Assembly (NCBI GenBank): GCA_019459145.1
Contig: JAIBEK010000053.1
Span: 124,001 to 188,000, forward strand
DNA from: Arenimonas sp.
GTDB lineage: Bacteria; Pseudomonadota; Alphaproteobacteria; Rhizobiales; Rhizobiaceae
Length of the DNA stretch: 64,000 nt
Direction: 5' to 3'
Below, piece after piece: positions 28,862 to 38,407 of this stretch (position 1 is the first letter of the stretch; each line of letters starts with the position of its first letter). Both the position numbers and the translations under genes were made by a program. The notes under the pieces were generated by a model. It was not told where the DNA came from. It saw only the letters and a program-made list of their open reading frames with translations, and did not search any database.

Positions 28862-29422
28862 ATGATCTTCGAACGCCGCACATCGCCCTTCAAGACCGCC
28901 CTTCTGGTCGCGACCGGTCTTGCCCTCCTGGCCGCTTCGCCGGCCGCGTTCGCCCAGGCGACGAAGAGCAACCTGAACGGCCTCAAGCTGTCGAACGACC
29001 AGCCGATCCAGATCGAAAGCGATGCGCTCGAGATCCGCGAGCAGGAAAAGACCGCGCTGTTTTCCGGCAATGTGAAGGTCGTGCAGGGCACGACGACGCT
29101 GCAATCCGGCAACATGACCGTGCACTATCGCGGCGAGGGCACCAGCGTCACCAACGGCAATGCCGACATCGAGAAGATCGACGTGACGGACAAGGTCTTC
29201 CTGTCGTCCGGCACGCAACAGGCGACGGCGGACAAGGGCACCTTCAATCTCGACGCCCAGGTCTTCGTGCTGGAAGGCGACCGCGTCGTGCTGTCGGAAG
29301 GCCAGAACGTCTTCGTCGGCTGCAAGCTGACGGTGCAGATGAATTCGGGAGAGGCGAAGCTCGACAGCTGTGGCGGCCGCGTGCAGATCCAGCTCGATCC
29401 CAAGTCCCAGAAGAAGAACTAG
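28862..29422 (+). CDS. lptA: LPS transport periplasmic protein LptA
   Basis: Forms the periplasmic bridge for lipopolysaccharide. The 186 residues start with a signal peptide (cleavage after AFA, about residue 32), then an OstA-like beta-jellyroll with the typical opening PIQIESDALEIREQEKTALFSGNV. A short basic tail ends the protein. It starts 14 bp after lptC and is followed 13 bp later by lptB, as in other alphaproteobacteria. Confidence 0.93.
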   Translation: MIFERRTSPFKTALLVATGLALLAASPAAFAQATKSNLNGLKLSNDQPIQIESDALEIREQEKTALFSGNVKVVQGTTTLQSGNMTVHYRGEGTSVTNGNADIEKIDVTDKVFLSSGTQQATADKGTFNLDAQVFVLEGDRVVLSEGQNVFVGCKLTVQMNSGEAKLDSCGGRVQIQLDPKSQKKN

Positions 29423-29435
29423 TATCGGCCTCAAC

Positions 29436-30248
29436 GTGAAAATTCCCGTCGTCTCAGACCTGATCGGCGCCAAGCGCGCGCCGCAGCCCAATCCTGCGGA
29501 AGTGCGTCTCGACAAGACGCGCTACGAGGGCACGCTGATCGCCCACGGCCTGACGAAAAGCTACAATACCCGCCGCGTGGTCAACGGCGTGTCGCTGGTC
29601 GTGCGTCGCGGTGAAGCCGTCGGCCTGCTCGGCCCGAACGGCGCCGGCAAGACGACCTGTTTCTACATGATCACCGGGCTTGTGCCGGTCGATGCCGGGA
29701 CGATCGCCATCAACGGCAACGAAGTCACCGGCATGCCGATGTATCGCCGTGCGCGTCTCGGCGTCGGCTACCTGCCGCAGGAGGCGTCGATCTTTCGCGG
29801 CCTGACGGTCGAGGACAATATCCGGGCGGTGCTCGAACTCCACGAGAGCGACGGCAAGAAGCGTGACGCCAAGCTCGACGAATTGCTGCACGAGTTCCAC
29901 ATCGAGAAACTGCGCAAGTCGCCGGCGGTGGCGCTCTCGGGTGGTGAACGCCGACGGCTTGAAATCGCCCGGGCGCTGGCTACCGATCCGACCTTCATGC
30001 TGCTGGACGAGCCTTTCGCCGGCGTCGATCCGATCTCGGTCTCCGACATCCAGAACCTCGTCCGTCACCTGACGGCGCGTGGCATCGGCGTGCTGATCAC
30101 CGATCACAATGTCCGTGAAACGCTCGGCCTTATCGACCGCGCCTATATCATCCATGCCGGCGAGGTATTGACGCACGGACGGGCCAACGACATCGTCAAC
30201 AACCCGGATGTGCGCCGCCTTTACCTCGGCGACAAGTTCAGCCTCTGA
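29436..30248 (+). CDS. lptB: LPS export ABC transporter ATP-binding protein LptB
   Basis: ATPase that drives lipopolysaccharide extraction by LptFG. From a GTG start the product has 270 residues: a rhizobial N-terminal extension of about 30 residues, Walker A GPNGAGKTT, signature LSGGERRR, Walker B FMLLDEPFAGVDP and the switch His in LITDHNVRET. These motifs match LptB closely. No strong ribosome site precedes the GTG; coupling to lptA is likely. Confidence 0.95.
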   Translation: MKIPVVSDLIGAKRAPQPNPAEVRLDKTRYEGTLIAHGLTKSYNTRRVVNGVSLVVRRGEAVGLLGPNGAGKTTCFYMITGLVPVDAGTIAINGNEVTGMPMYRRARLGVGYLPQEASIFRGLTVEDNIRAVLELHESDGKKRDAKLDELLHEFHIEKLRKSPAVALSGGERRRLEIARALATDPTFMLLDEPFAGVDPISVSDIQNLVRHLTARGIGVLITDHNVRETLGLIDRAYIIHAGEVLTHGRANDIVNNPDVRRLYLGDKFSL

Positions 30249-30287
30249 CCCCTGCTTTAAGAAATCCGCCGTCTCCCCACGGTTCGG

Positions 30288-30316
30288 CTTGACCAAACCT
30301 CGCAAAAAAGCAATTT
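30288..30316 (+). promoter_or_regulatory. Candidate rpoN promoter
   Basis: A perfect rhizobial -35 CTTGAC (30288-30293) is followed after 17 bp by CAATTT (30311-30316, four of six in the -10). It would give rpoN transcription independent of the lpt genes, with a leader of about 75 nt. Confidence 0.5.
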
Positions 30317-30399
30317 TTGGGCCAAGTGGATTACAACGGAAAAATCTCGGGCCACGGCGCGGGAATTTCCAGGCTGTATAGGGGAGTTTCGCGTCCGCC

Positions 30400-31971
30400 A
30401 TGGCGTTGTCGGCCAACCTGTTCCTGCGCCAGAACCAGTCGCTGGTGATGACACCGCAACTGATGCAATCCATCCAGTTGCTGCAGATGACTCATCTCGA
30501 ACTGATGAACTTCATTGCCCAGGAGGTGGAAAAGAACCCCTTGCTCGAAATGGCGGCGGAGGGTGGCGAACAAATGGGCGAGCCGCGGGCCGGCGGCAAT
30601 GACGACGCTCCTTCAGCCGACCAGCACGGCAACGCCCGGGGCGACGAAAACCCCGAGCCAAGCTCCTCCCTCGACAGCGAATGGTACGAACCCGGGCATG
30701 GCGACAGGCTCGACGACCGCCTGGATGCCAATTTCGACACGGCGCTTTCCGACGAGGGAACGGCGATGCGTGCCGATGCACCGGAACTGCTCGGCCAATG
30801 GAAGTCCATGCCCGGCGGCGGATCGGGCGAGGGAGAGGGCTACGATCTCGATGATTTCGTCGCCGGCCAGATCAGCATCCGCGACCACCTCAACCAGCAG
30901 ATCCCCTTTGCGCTGTCCAGACCCGGCGACCGGCTGATCGCCGCGATCCTCATGGATCATCTCGATGAAGCCGGCTATCTGCGCGCCGATATCGACGAAA
31001 TTGCCGAGCGGCTCGGCGAAACGGCGGAGCATTTGTCGGCCGTCCTGGAAACGCTGCAGGATCTTGATCCGCCCGGCATATTTGCCCGTTCGCTGAGCGA
31101 GTGTCTGTCGATCCAGCTGAAGCAACGCAATCGCCTCGATCCGGCGATGAAGTCGCTGGTCGACAATCTGGAACTGCTCGGCAAACGCGATTTCTCCAGC
31201 CTCAAGAAGCTCTGCGGTGTCGATGAGGAGGATCTCATCGACATGTTGGCCGAAATTCGCAAGCTCAACCCGAAGCCGGGCAGCGGGTTCGAAAACACCA
31301 TCCTCGAATCGGTGGTTCCCGACATCGTCGTGCGCCCGGCGCCCGACGGCAGCTGGCGTGTCGAACTCAATCCCGACGCCCTGCCCCGCGTTCTGGTCAA
31401 TCAGAACTATGTAACGGCCGTCGGCAAGGGCAGCAAGGCCTCCGACAAGGACCAGACCTTCCTGTCGGAGTGCCTGCAGAACGCCAACTGGCTGACGCGG
31501 AGCCTCGACCAGCGAGCCCGAACGATCGTCAAGGTGGCAAGCGAGATCGTCCGCCAGCAGGATGCCTTCCTGCTTCACGGTGTCGACCAGTTGCGGCCGC
31601 TCAACCTCAAGACGGTCGCCGATGCGATCAAGATGCACGAATCGACGGTCAGCCGCGTGACGTCGAACAAATACATGCTGACGCCGCGCGGCCTGTTCGA
31701 ACTCAAATATTTCTTCAGCGTGTCGATCGGTTCGGCGGAGGGCGGCGACAATCATTCGGCCGAGGCGGTGCGCCATCGCATCCGCACGATGATCGCCCAG
31801 GAAAGCTCCGATGCCGTGCTGTCGGACGATGATATCGTGCACACGCTGAAATCCGCCGGGGTGGATCTGGCGCGCCGCACCGTGGCGAAATATCGCGAGG
31901 CGATGAATATCCCGTCTTCGGTCCAGCGCCGCCGGGAGAAGCGCGCCATCGCCAAGGTCGCGGCAATTTAG
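30400..31971 (+). CDS. rpoN: RNA polymerase sigma-54 factor
   Basis: Sigma factor for -24/-12 promoters (nitrogen fixation and assimilation, dicarboxylate transport). The 523 residues show the glutamine-rich activator region I (residues 1-50, with SLVMTPQLMQSIQLLQM), an acidic region II, the core-binding domain, a helix-turn-helix at about 385-410 and the RpoN box ARRTVAKYRE near residues 491-500. Placed between lptB and hpf, the usual arrangement in proteobacteria. Confidence 0.97.
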   Translation: MALSANLFLRQNQSLVMTPQLMQSIQLLQMTHLELMNFIAQEVEKNPLLEMAAEGGEQMGEPRAGGNDDAPSADQHGNARGDENPEPSSSLDSEWYEPGHGDRLDDRLDANFDTALSDEGTAMRADAPELLGQWKSMPGGGSGEGEGYDLDDFVAGQISIRDHLNQQIPFALSRPGDRLIAAILMDHLDEAGYLRADIDEIAERLGETAEHLSAVLETLQDLDPPGIFARSLSECLSIQLKQRNRLDPAMKSLVDNLELLGKRDFSSLKKLCGVDEEDLIDMLAEIRKLNPKPGSGFENTILESVVPDIVVRPAPDGSWRVELNPDALPRVLVNQNYVTAVGKGSKASDKDQTFLSECLQNANWLTRSLDQRARTIVKVASEIVRQQDAFLLHGVDQLRPLNLKTVADAIKMHESTVSRVTSNKYMLTPRGLFELKYFFSVSIGSAEGGDNHSAEAVRHRIRTMIAQESSDAVLSDDDIVHTLKSAGVDLARRTVAKYREAMNIPSSVQRRREKRAIAKVAAI

Positions 31972-32014
31972 GATTGCGCAATCAACGTCCAGGTTGAGGA
32001 AAGGTTAAGAAGGC

Positions 32015-32043
32015 GTTGACTTTTGCAGGTGGTAGGGCTAGAA
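32015..32043 (+). promoter_or_regulatory. Candidate hpf promoter
   Basis: GTTGAC (32015-32020) and CTAGAA (32038-32043) with a 17-bp spacer, in the 231-bp gap after rpoN. Five of six bases match the rhizobial -35 and four of six the -10. Confidence 0.6.
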
Positions 32044-32202
32044 GCCCGCCCCGATCGACAGAGGTTCAGACGTTCCGACTTATCCCCAAATCTACGCTCG
32101 GCACACAGGAAACGAACCGACATTAGCGCTTGAAAAGCTTGGATGCGGAAGGGGCTTGGCGTAAGCTGATCGATGCCAACCAATGATAAGAAGGGAAACG
32201 CC

Positions 32203-32787
32203 ATGAGTGTTCGTGTATCCGGCAAACATATGGAAATCGGCGATGCTTTCCGGCAGAAGATCGGTGAGCGGGTCGAAGACGCCGTCACGAAGTACTTCGA
32301 CGGAGGCTATTCGGGCCAGGTTACCGTGACGAAGTCGGCAGCGGCCGCAGCGCCGTTCGTGGCCGATTGCATGGTGCACCTCGACGCCGGAGCCAACCTG
32401 CAGGCCACGGGCTCGGCCAACGACCCGCAGATCGCCTTTGACATTGCCGCGGACCGCATCGAAAAGCGCCTGCGTCGCTACAAGCGCAAGCTCAAGGACC
32501 ATCATCCGAACAACCAGGCCAACGCGTCCATCGAGATCGCCTATACGGTCATGGATGCGGTGCCGGACGAACACGACGAAGTGCCGGAGGACTACGCGCC
32601 GACGATCGTGGCCGAAAGCACCAAGAAGCTTCGCACGATGTCAGTCGCCAATGCCGTCATGGCACTCGACATGACGGATGAGCCGATCCTGCTGTTCCGC
32701 ACGCCGGGCACGCAGGAAGTGAACATCGTCTACCGCCGTCACGACGGCAATATCGGATGGATTGATCCCGCCAACATCAGGGGCTGA
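32203..32787 (+). CDS. hpf: Ribosome hibernation promoting factor, long form
   Basis: Binds 30S subunits and dimerises ribosomes in stationary phase. The 194-residue product has the N-terminal S30AE domain (about 1-105, MSVRVSGKHMEIGDAFRQKI) and the C-terminal dimerisation domain (about 135-190, with the end motif VVYRRHDGNIGWI-like stretch), so it is the long type that forms 100S particles alone. AAGGGA precedes the chosen start. Follows rpoN and precedes ptsN. Confidence 0.93.
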   Translation: MSVRVSGKHMEIGDAFRQKIGERVEDAVTKYFDGGYSGQVTVTKSAAAAAPFVADCMVHLDAGANLQATGSANDPQIAFDIAADRIEKRLRRYKRKLKDHHPNNQANASIEIAYTVMDAVPDEHDEVPEDYAPTIVAESTKKLRTMSVANAVMALDMTDEPILLFRTPGTQEVNIVYRRHDGNIGWIDPANIRG

Positions 32788-32858
32788 CCAGCCCACGGCA
32801 AGCGGGGGTTCGCCGCCGCTTGCCTCATCCTTGTCTCGGCGGCATGAAGGATTTTGAA

Positions 32859-33323
32859 ATGGCCTTGGCAGATTTGCTGCAACAAGATGCGGTCGTTCCC
32901 GCGCTTCGGGTAAATTCCAAGAAGCAACTCCTGCAGGAACTGGCGGCCAAAGCTTCGAAACTGACAGGCATTTCCGAGCGGGAAATCTTCGACGTGATTT
33001 TGCAGCGCGAGCGGCTCGGCTCCACCGGAGTCGGGAACGGCATTGCCATTCCGCACGGCAAGCTCGGGCGCATCCACGCCATCACCGGCATTTTCGCGCG
33101 GCTCGAAACGCCTGTTGACTTCGAAGCCCTGGACGACCAGCCGGTCGATCTGGTGTTCCTGCTGCTCGCGCCGGAAGGCGCCGGTGCCGATCATCTGAAG
33201 GCACTGTCGCGCATCGCCCGCGTGCTGCGTGACCAGGACCTGGTGGCCAAGCTTCGCGCAACCGATTCCGCATCCGCCATCTATGCCTTCCTCAACGAGG
33301 AACAGGCGTCGAACGCCGCCTGA
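32859..33323 (+). CDS. ptsN: PTS IIA-like nitrogen-regulatory protein
   Basis: IIA-Ntr, receiver of phosphate from the PtsP-NPr (EI-Ntr/HPr) chain; in rhizobia it affects K+ transport and nutrient uptake. The 154 residues form one PTS EIIA type-2 domain with the phosphorylated His H66 in GIAIPHGKL. Last gene of the lpt-rpoN-hpf-ptsN cluster, closed by a strong terminator. Confidence 0.95.
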   Translation: MALADLLQQDAVVPALRVNSKKQLLQELAAKASKLTGISEREIFDVILQRERLGSTGVGNGIAIPHGKLGRIHAITGIFARLETPVDFEALDDQPVDLVFLLLAPEGAGADHLKALSRIARVLRDQDLVAKLRATDSASAIYAFLNEEQASNAA

Positions 33324-33343
33324 GCGCTGAAGGCGACCTCATG

Positions 33344-33371
33344 AAAAAAGCGCCCGTCGGGCGCTTTTTTT
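33344..33371. terminator. Bidirectional intrinsic terminator between ptsN and grpE
   Basis: GCGCCC / GGGCGC stem with a 3-nt loop, flanked by six A on the left and seven T on the right, so it can stop transcription in both directions between the converging ptsN and grpE. Confidence 0.93.
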
Positions 33372-33395
33372 GTTTGAATGCAGAAGAGCCGCAGT

Positions 33396-34013
33396 TCAAC
33401 CGTTCTTGATGTCCGCCGCATCGCCATTGCCTTCGGCCTTCGGGCCGCCTTTGGCGACACCGACCATGGCCGGCCGCAGCACGCGGTCGCCGATCGCATA
33501 GCCGGCCTGGACCACCTGCACCACGGTATTGTTGGGCACATCGGCATTGGGGATTTCGAACATGGCCTGATGGAAGTTCGGGTCGAACTTCTGACCTTCC
33601 GCATCGATCTTGCGAACGCCGTGGCGCTCGAGCGTCGAAAGCATGCCACGCTCGGTCATCTCGACACCCTCGACCAGTGCCGAAAGGCCGGCATCGGCGG
33701 CGGCACGGGCTTCGTCCGGCAGGGCTTCGAGCGCGCGACGCAGATTGTCGGAAACCGACAGCATGTCGCGGGCAAAAGCCGTGACGGCATAGGCCTTGGC
33801 ATCCTTGAGCTCGCGCTCGGTGCGGCGGCGCAGGTTGTCCATTTCCGCGGCCAGCCGCAGGAAGCGATCACGCAGTTCGGCATTTTCCGCCTTCAGCGTC
33901 TCGATCGGGTCAACCTCCGCTTCCGTGCCGGGAGTTGCGGCGTCCTGCGCGGCATCGGCCGCTGCGGTTTCAGCCGCTGTGTCAGGGCCGTTGTTGTTGG
34001 CTTCGTCGGTCAT
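33396..34013 (-). CDS. grpE: Nucleotide exchange factor GrpE
   Basis: Releases ADP from DnaK. The 205-residue product has an acidic, low-complexity N-terminus (about 1-35), a long coiled-coil helix (about 38-75) and a C-terminal beta-wing domain containing [19 protein letters not shown]. Located downstream of hrcA in the usual hrcA-grpE order, but with its own candidate promoter in a 99-bp gap. Confidence 0.96.
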   Translation of the reverse strand: MTDEANNNGPDTAAETAAADAAQDAATPGTEAEVDPIETLKAENAELRDRFLRLAAEMDNLRRRTERELKDAKAYAVTAFARDMLSVSDNLRRALEALPDEARAAADAGLSALVEGVEMTERGMLSTLERHGVRKIDAEGQKFDPNFHQAMFEIPNADVPNNTVVQVVQAGYAIGDRVLRPAMVGVAKGGPKAEGNGDAADIKNG

Positions 34014-34051
34014 GACGTCCTCCGAGTGACAGTGTTTGCAATTCGTGCCCG

Positions 34052-34080
34052 ATATCAGGGTTTAAGGTGGAAAAATCAAG
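34052..34080 (-). promoter_or_regulatory. grpE promoter candidate (sigma-70 or heat-shock type)
   Basis: CTTGAT (34075-34080) and TGATAT (34052-34057) on the minus strand, spacer 17 bp. It fits the housekeeping consensus and, in part, the rhizobial RpoH form (CTTGAA ... CCATAT). Placed 38 bp before the grpE start. Confidence 0.6.
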
Positions 34081-34112
34081 GTTGGGGCGAAAGAAGTGTT
34101 GCGCCGGCCCCG

Positions 34113-35201
34113 CTATAGCCCCGAACGCGCTAATCGCGCCATCAGTTGGGCCGTATAGTCGACCATCGGCACGATGCGGGAATAGTTGAGCCGTGTCGGG
34201 CCGATGACGCCGACCGCGCCGACGATCTTGTCTTCGCCGTCGCGATAGGGCGCGACGATCAGCGACGAGCCCGACAGCGAGAACAGCTTGTTTTCCGAGC
34301 CGATGAAGATCCTGACGCCCGGACCGCTTTCGGCGAGATTGAGGATCTCGATCAGGCTTTCCTTGCGCTCCAGGTCGTCGAACAACAGCCGCAGGCGATC
34401 CACGTCTTCCGAGCCGGCGAGCCCCTCGAGCAGATTGGCACGGCCACGCACGATCAGCCGCGTCGGTTTCTCCTCGTCGCTGCCGCCCGACCAGACGGCA
34501 AGGCCGCGCTCCACCAGGTCCTGCGACAGGGTGTCGAGTTCACCCGCCACCTGCTGCTTCAGCTTCACCAGTTGCGTCCGCAGTCCGGGAAGCGTCTGCC
34601 CGGCCAGGTTAGCGTTGAGAAAGTTTGCGGCTTCCGTCAGTTGCGAGGCGGTGATGCCCACCGGCAGGTCGATGATCCGGTTCTCGATCTGATTGTGCTC
34701 GCCGACCAGAACCGCGAGCGCCTTGGTCGGCTCCAGGCGGATGAATTCGACATGCTTGAGGATCGGGTCGTTCTTGGAGGATATGACCAGGCCCGCGCCA
34801 CGCGACAGCCCCGACAGCATGCGACTGGCCTCGGTCAACACACTGTCCATCGGTTGGGCGGGACCGGGCGGGCGCATCTGCCGTTCGATGCTGCCGCGCT
34901 CCTCCTCGGACAGGTCGCCGACCTGCATGAAGGCATCGACGAAGAAGCGCAGGCCCTGCTGGGTCGGCAGACGACCGGCGCTGATATGCGGGGCATAGAT
35001 CAGCCCCAGATCCTCGAGGTCGGCCATGACATTGCGCACCGATGCCGGCGACAGAGACATGGGCAGCAGACGCGAAAGATTGCGCGATCCGAGCGGATCG
35101 CCGGATTCCAGATAGGTCTCGACGATACGGCGAAACACTTCCCTGGAACGCTCGTCCAGCGAAGCGGTCACGTCCTTCGACAGTGACTTCGGTGATGTCA
35201 T
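34113..35201 (-). CDS. hrcA: Heat-inducible transcription repressor HrcA
   Basis: Represses groESL through the CIRCE element. The 362-residue product has an N-terminal winged helix (about 12-80, with [18 protein letters not shown]), a GAF-like domain and the C-terminal HrcA end ([20 protein letters not shown]). The start MTSPKSL was chosen on family length; the frame extends 61 codons further up across the promoter region. No CIRCE inverted repeat is visible upstream of hrcA or grpE in this window. Confidence 0.95.
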   Translation of the reverse strand: MTSPKSLSKDVTASLDERSREVFRRIVETYLESGDPLGSRNLSRLLPMSLSPASVRNVMADLEDLGLIYAPHISAGRLPTQQGLRFFVDAFMQVGDLSEEERGSIERQMRPPGPAQPMDSVLTEASRMLSGLSRGAGLVISSKNDPILKHVEFIRLEPTKALAVLVGEHNQIENRIIDLPVGITASQLTEAANFLNANLAGQTLPGLRTQLVKLKQQVAGELDTLSQDLVERGLAVWSGGSDEEKPTRLIVRGRANLLEGLAGSEDVDRLRLLFDDLERKESLIEILNLAESGPGVRIFIGSENKLFSLSGSSLIVAPYRDGEDKIVGAVGVIGPTRLNYSRIVPMVDYTAQLMARLARSGL

Positions 35202-35239
35202 TCGTCGCGCAAGCTTGGTTTGTCGGTCATTGCCTTGAA

Positions 35240-35268
35240 ATATAGTCACTTCGTCAGCGATCACCAAT
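35240..35268 (-). promoter_or_regulatory. Candidate hrcA promoter
   Basis: Perfect -10 CTATAT (35240-35245) on the minus strand, with ATTGGT (35263-35268) 17 bp upstream. The -35 keeps only the central TTG. About 39 bp before the hrcA start. Confidence 0.5.
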
Positions 35269-35374
35269 GGGGAAATTCGCCAAGTTCGCCGCGAATGCGC
35301 CGTGCTCCATGGTTTTTCTTTGCAAATCGCCACCATGGCCCTTAGAAGGCCACTAACGATCTCAGGAGTGGACA

Positions 35375-36091
35375 ATGCGGCCATCAGGCAGAAAAACCGA
35401 CCAAATGCGCAAGGTGTCCTTCGAGCGCAATTTTTCCAAGCACGCGGAGGGGTCCTGCCTCGTCAAGTTCGGCGATACGCATGTGCTGTGCACGGCGAGC
35501 CTGGAAGAAAAGACCCCGCCATGGCTGCGCAACAGCGGCAAGGGATGGGTGACGGCCGAATACGGCATGCTGCCGCGCGCCACCGGCGACCGGATGCGGC
35601 GCGAAGCGGCAGCCGGCAAGCAGGGCGGCCGCACCCAGGAGATCCAGCGGCTGATCGGCCGCTCGCTGCGCGCCATCGTCGATCTCGAAGCGCTCGGTGA
35701 ACGGCAGATCACGCTCGACTGCGACGTGATACAGGCCGATGGCGGCACCCGCACGGCATCGATCACCGGCGCATGGATCGCGCTGCATGACTGCCTGAAG
35801 TGGATGGAAGCCCGCAACATGGTGAAGGTCGAGAAGGTCCTGAAGGATCATGTCGCGGCCATTTCCTGCGGCATCTTCGCCAACCAGCCGGTCATCGACC
35901 TCGACTACCTTGAGGACTCCGCAGCCGAGACCGACGCCAACTTCGTCATGACCGGTTCGGGCGCGATCGTCGAGGTGCAGGGCACCGCCGAAGGCGCACC
36001 CTTCTCGGAAGAGGAGTTCCTGACGCTTATGCGGCTTGCCCGCGGCGGCATTGGCGAACTCGTAGACATGCAGAAGCAGGCCCTGCTCTAG
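35375..36091 (+). CDS. rph: Ribonuclease PH
   Basis: Phosphorolytic 3'-5' exonuclease that trims tRNA precursors. The 238-residue product begins [18 protein letters not shown] and has the full RNase PH fold with conserved [11 protein letters not shown]-type substrate loop and [20 protein letters not shown], the phosphate and metal-binding stretch. Full length, unlike the truncated E. coli K-12 copy. Divergent from hrcA; rdgB and hemW follow downstream. Confidence 0.97.
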   Translation: MRPSGRKTDQMRKVSFERNFSKHAEGSCLVKFGDTHVLCTASLEEKTPPWLRNSGKGWVTAEYGMLPRATGDRMRREAAAGKQGGRTQEIQRLIGRSLRAIVDLEALGERQITLDCDVIQADGGTRTASITGAWIALHDCLKWMEARNMVKVEKVLKDHVAAISCGIFANQPVIDLDYLEDSAAETDANFVMTGSGAIVEVQGTAEGAPFSEEEFLTLMRLARGGIGELVDMQKQALL

Positions 36092-36118
36092 ACGCGACAG
36101 ACCAGAGGAACGGGAGAC

Positions 36119-36535
36119 GTGACGCAGCCCTTGGAAGGTATCCTGGAGACGGCGCTCTATGCCGCTGACCTCGATGCCGCGGAGGCTTTCTTCGGCGGCA
36201 TACTCGGCCTGGAAAAGGTTTCCCGCCAAGGCAACCGTCACCTCTTCTATCGCTGCGGGCCAGGCATGCTCCTGATCTTCAATCCGGCCGAGACGGCAAA
36301 ACCCGTTCCGGCCGGAGCTCTCGCCGTTCCAAGCCACGGTGCGAGCGGACCCGGCCATGTCTGCTTTCGCGTCCGCGGCGCTGAGATGGAGCGGATCATC
36401 GAGCGGCTGGAGGCTGCGGGCGTGCCGCTGGAATCGGACGTCTGCTGGCCGAACGGGGCGCGCTCCATCTATTTCCGCGACCCGGCCGGCAACAGCCTGG
36501 AATGCGCAGAGCCCAGGCTCTGGAACCTTGAATAG
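36119..36535 (+). CDS. VOC-family (glyoxalase/bleomycin-resistance fold) protein
   Basis: A 138-residue protein with one pair of beta-alpha-beta-beta-beta modules: [22 protein letters not shown] at the start, GPGHVCFRV in the middle and [16 protein letters not shown] at the end. A metal site could be formed by H (in GHVCFRV) and the late E of LECAEP. Substrate unknown. It uses a GTG start after GGGAG, 27 bp from the rph stop and 11 bp before rdgB, so it probably sits in the rph operon. Confidence 0.85.
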   Translation: MTQPLEGILETALYAADLDAAEAFFGGILGLEKVSRQGNRHLFYRCGPGMLLIFNPAETAKPVPAGALAVPSHGASGPGHVCFRVRGAEMERIIERLEAAGVPLESDVCWPNGARSIYFRDPAGNSLECAEPRLWNLE

Positions 36536-36546
36536 GATTTGACCGC

Positions 36547-37191
36547 ATGCGCAAGCTCGACACCCGCACGATCGTGGTTGCCAGCCACAATGCCGGCAAG
36601 ATCGCCGAGATCGCCGACCTGATCGGTCCGTTCGGCTTTTCCGCCCGGAGTGCGGCCGAACTGAAGTTCGCCGAGCCGGACGAAACCGGTACGACGTTCG
36701 AGGAAAACGCCGCGATCAAGGCGCTCGCCTCGGCCCGCGCTTCCGGCATGCCGGCGCTGTCTGACGATTCCGGTCTGGTCGTCGACGCGCTCGACGGGGC
36801 GCCGGGCGTCTATACAGCCAACTGGGCCGAGCGCGAAGACGGCAGCCGCGACTTTGCCATGGCGATGGAGAAGGTCGAAAAGGCCCTTGCCGAACGCGGC
36901 GCCGTCACACCCCAACAGCGCGGCGGCCGTTTCGTCAGCGTGCTGTGCCTGGCATGGCCGGACGGCCACACGGAAATGTTCCGCGGCGAAGTCGAAGGCA
37001 CGATTGTCTGGCCGCCGCGCGGCACGAAGGGCTTCGGCTACGACCCGGTGTTCCAGCCCGAAGGTTTCGAGACGACCTTCGGCGAGATGACGTCGGAAGA
37101 AAAGCACGGCTGGAAGCCCGGCGATGCGCAAGCGCTTTCCCACCGGGCGCGCGCCTTCAAGATCTTCGTCGAAACCTGCCTGGAGGCCTGA
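36547..37191 (+). CDS. rdgB: Non-canonical purine NTP pyrophosphatase
   Basis: Hydrolyses ITP, dITP and XTP to clear deaminated purines. The 214-residue product has the substrate motif [13 protein letters not shown] (about 11-23), the catalytic [13 protein letters not shown] and the C-terminal [13 protein letters not shown] and SHRARAF motifs of the HAM1 family. Follows the VOC gene and is 7 bp from hemW. Confidence 0.96.
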   Translation: MRKLDTRTIVVASHNAGKIAEIADLIGPFGFSARSAAELKFAEPDETGTTFEENAAIKALASARASGMPALSDDSGLVVDALDGAPGVYTANWAEREDGSRDFAMAMEKVEKALAERGAVTPQQRGGRFVSVLCLAWPDGHTEMFRGEVEGTIVWPPRGTKGFGYDPVFQPEGFETTFGEMTSEEKHGWKPGDAQALSHRARAFKIFVETCLEA

Positions 37192-37198
37192 ACAGCCG

Positions 37199-38380
37199 AT
37201 GTCCGAGGCCCCGCCGCTTCTTCTGCCCGATACCGGCGAACCGGGCTTCGGCGTTTACGTGCATTGGCCGTTCTGCGCGGCCAAGTGCCCGTATTGCGAT
37301 TTCAATAGCCATGTCCGCCACCAGCCGGTCGACCAGCCGCGCTTCGTCTCCGCCTTTCTGCGCGAGATGGAGGAGATGCGGCGCTTGAGCGGACCAAAGA
37401 CCGTCACCAGCATTTTCCTCGGCGGCGGCACGCCCTCGCTGATGGATCCGGCGACCGTCGGCGCCATCCTCGACGGCATTGCCCGCCAGTGGCACGTGCC
37501 GGACGGCATCGAGATCACCATGGAGGCCAATCCGTCGAGCGTCGAGGCGACCCGCTTTCGCGGCTATCGCGCAGCCGGCGTCAACCGCGCCTCGCTCGGC
37601 GTGCAGGCGCTCAACGACCCGGACCTGAAATTCCTCGGCCGACTGCACGACGTCGAGGATGCCTTGAAGGCGATCCGGCTGGCCCGCGAGATCTTTCCGC
37701 GCATGTCCTTCGACCTGATCTATGCCCGGCCGCACCAGACGGTCGAGGCCTGGGAGAAAGAACTTCGACAGGCAATCTCCTACGCCGTCGACCATTTGTC
37801 GCTCTACCAGCTGACGATCGAGGAAGGCACGGCCTTTTACGGGCTGCACAAGGCCGGTAAATTCATCGTACCCGACGAGGAACAGGCGGCGCTGCTCTAC
37901 GAAGCGACGCAGGAGATCACGGCCAGCGAAGGGCTTCCGGCCTATGAAGTTTCCAACCATGCCCGCCCGGGCGCGGAAAGCCGGCACAACCTCACTTACT
38001 GGCGCTATGGCGACTATGCTGGCATCGGCCCCGGCGCGCATGGCCGGCTGACGCGCGGCCGCGACAAGCTTGCGACCGCGACCGAGCGCAATCCGGAAGG
38101 CTGGCTCGCCGCCGTCGAGCGCGACGGGAACGGCATGATCGAACAGGAATTGCTCGGATCGGACGAGCAGGCCGACGAACTGCTGTTGATGGGACTTCGG
38201 CTGCGCGAAGGCGTGGACCTCGCCCGCTGGCAGCAACTTTCCGGCCGCGATCCCGATCCGGCACGCGAGCAGACTTTACTCGAACACGGGTTCATCGAAC
38301 GGCTGGGCAATTCGCGGCTGCGCTGCACGCCGAAGGGGATGCTGATCCTCGACGCGGTGGTGGCCGATCTCGCCTGCTGA
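37199..38380 (+). CDS. hemW: Radical SAM heme chaperone HemW
   Basis: Often labelled coproporphyrinogen III oxidase-like; family work points to haem insertion instead. The 393-residue product starts MSEAPPLLLP and has the radical-SAM motif CxxxCxxC at C26, C30 and C33 followed by the DFNSH stretch, and a HemN-type C-terminal domain. It lacks the N-terminal extension and fourth cysteine spacing of true HemN, which supports HemW. Eight bases after rdgB. Confidence 0.93.
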   Translation: MSEAPPLLLPDTGEPGFGVYVHWPFCAAKCPYCDFNSHVRHQPVDQPRFVSAFLREMEEMRRLSGPKTVTSIFLGGGTPSLMDPATVGAILDGIARQWHVPDGIEITMEANPSSVEATRFRGYRAAGVNRASLGVQALNDPDLKFLGRLHDVEDALKAIRLAREIFPRMSFDLIYARPHQTVEAWEKELRQAISYAVDHLSLYQLTIEEGTAFYGLHKAGKFIVPDEEQAALLYEATQEITASEGLPAYEVSNHARPGAESRHNLTYWRYGDYAGIGPGAHGRLTRGRDKLATATERNPEGWLAAVERDGNGMIEQELLGSDEQADELLLMGLRLREGVDLARWQQLSGRDPDPAREQTLLEHGFIERLGNSRLRCTPKGMLILDAVVADLAC

Positions 38381-38407
38381 GAAGGCCCGAAACGAGGAGA
38401 GGACGTC

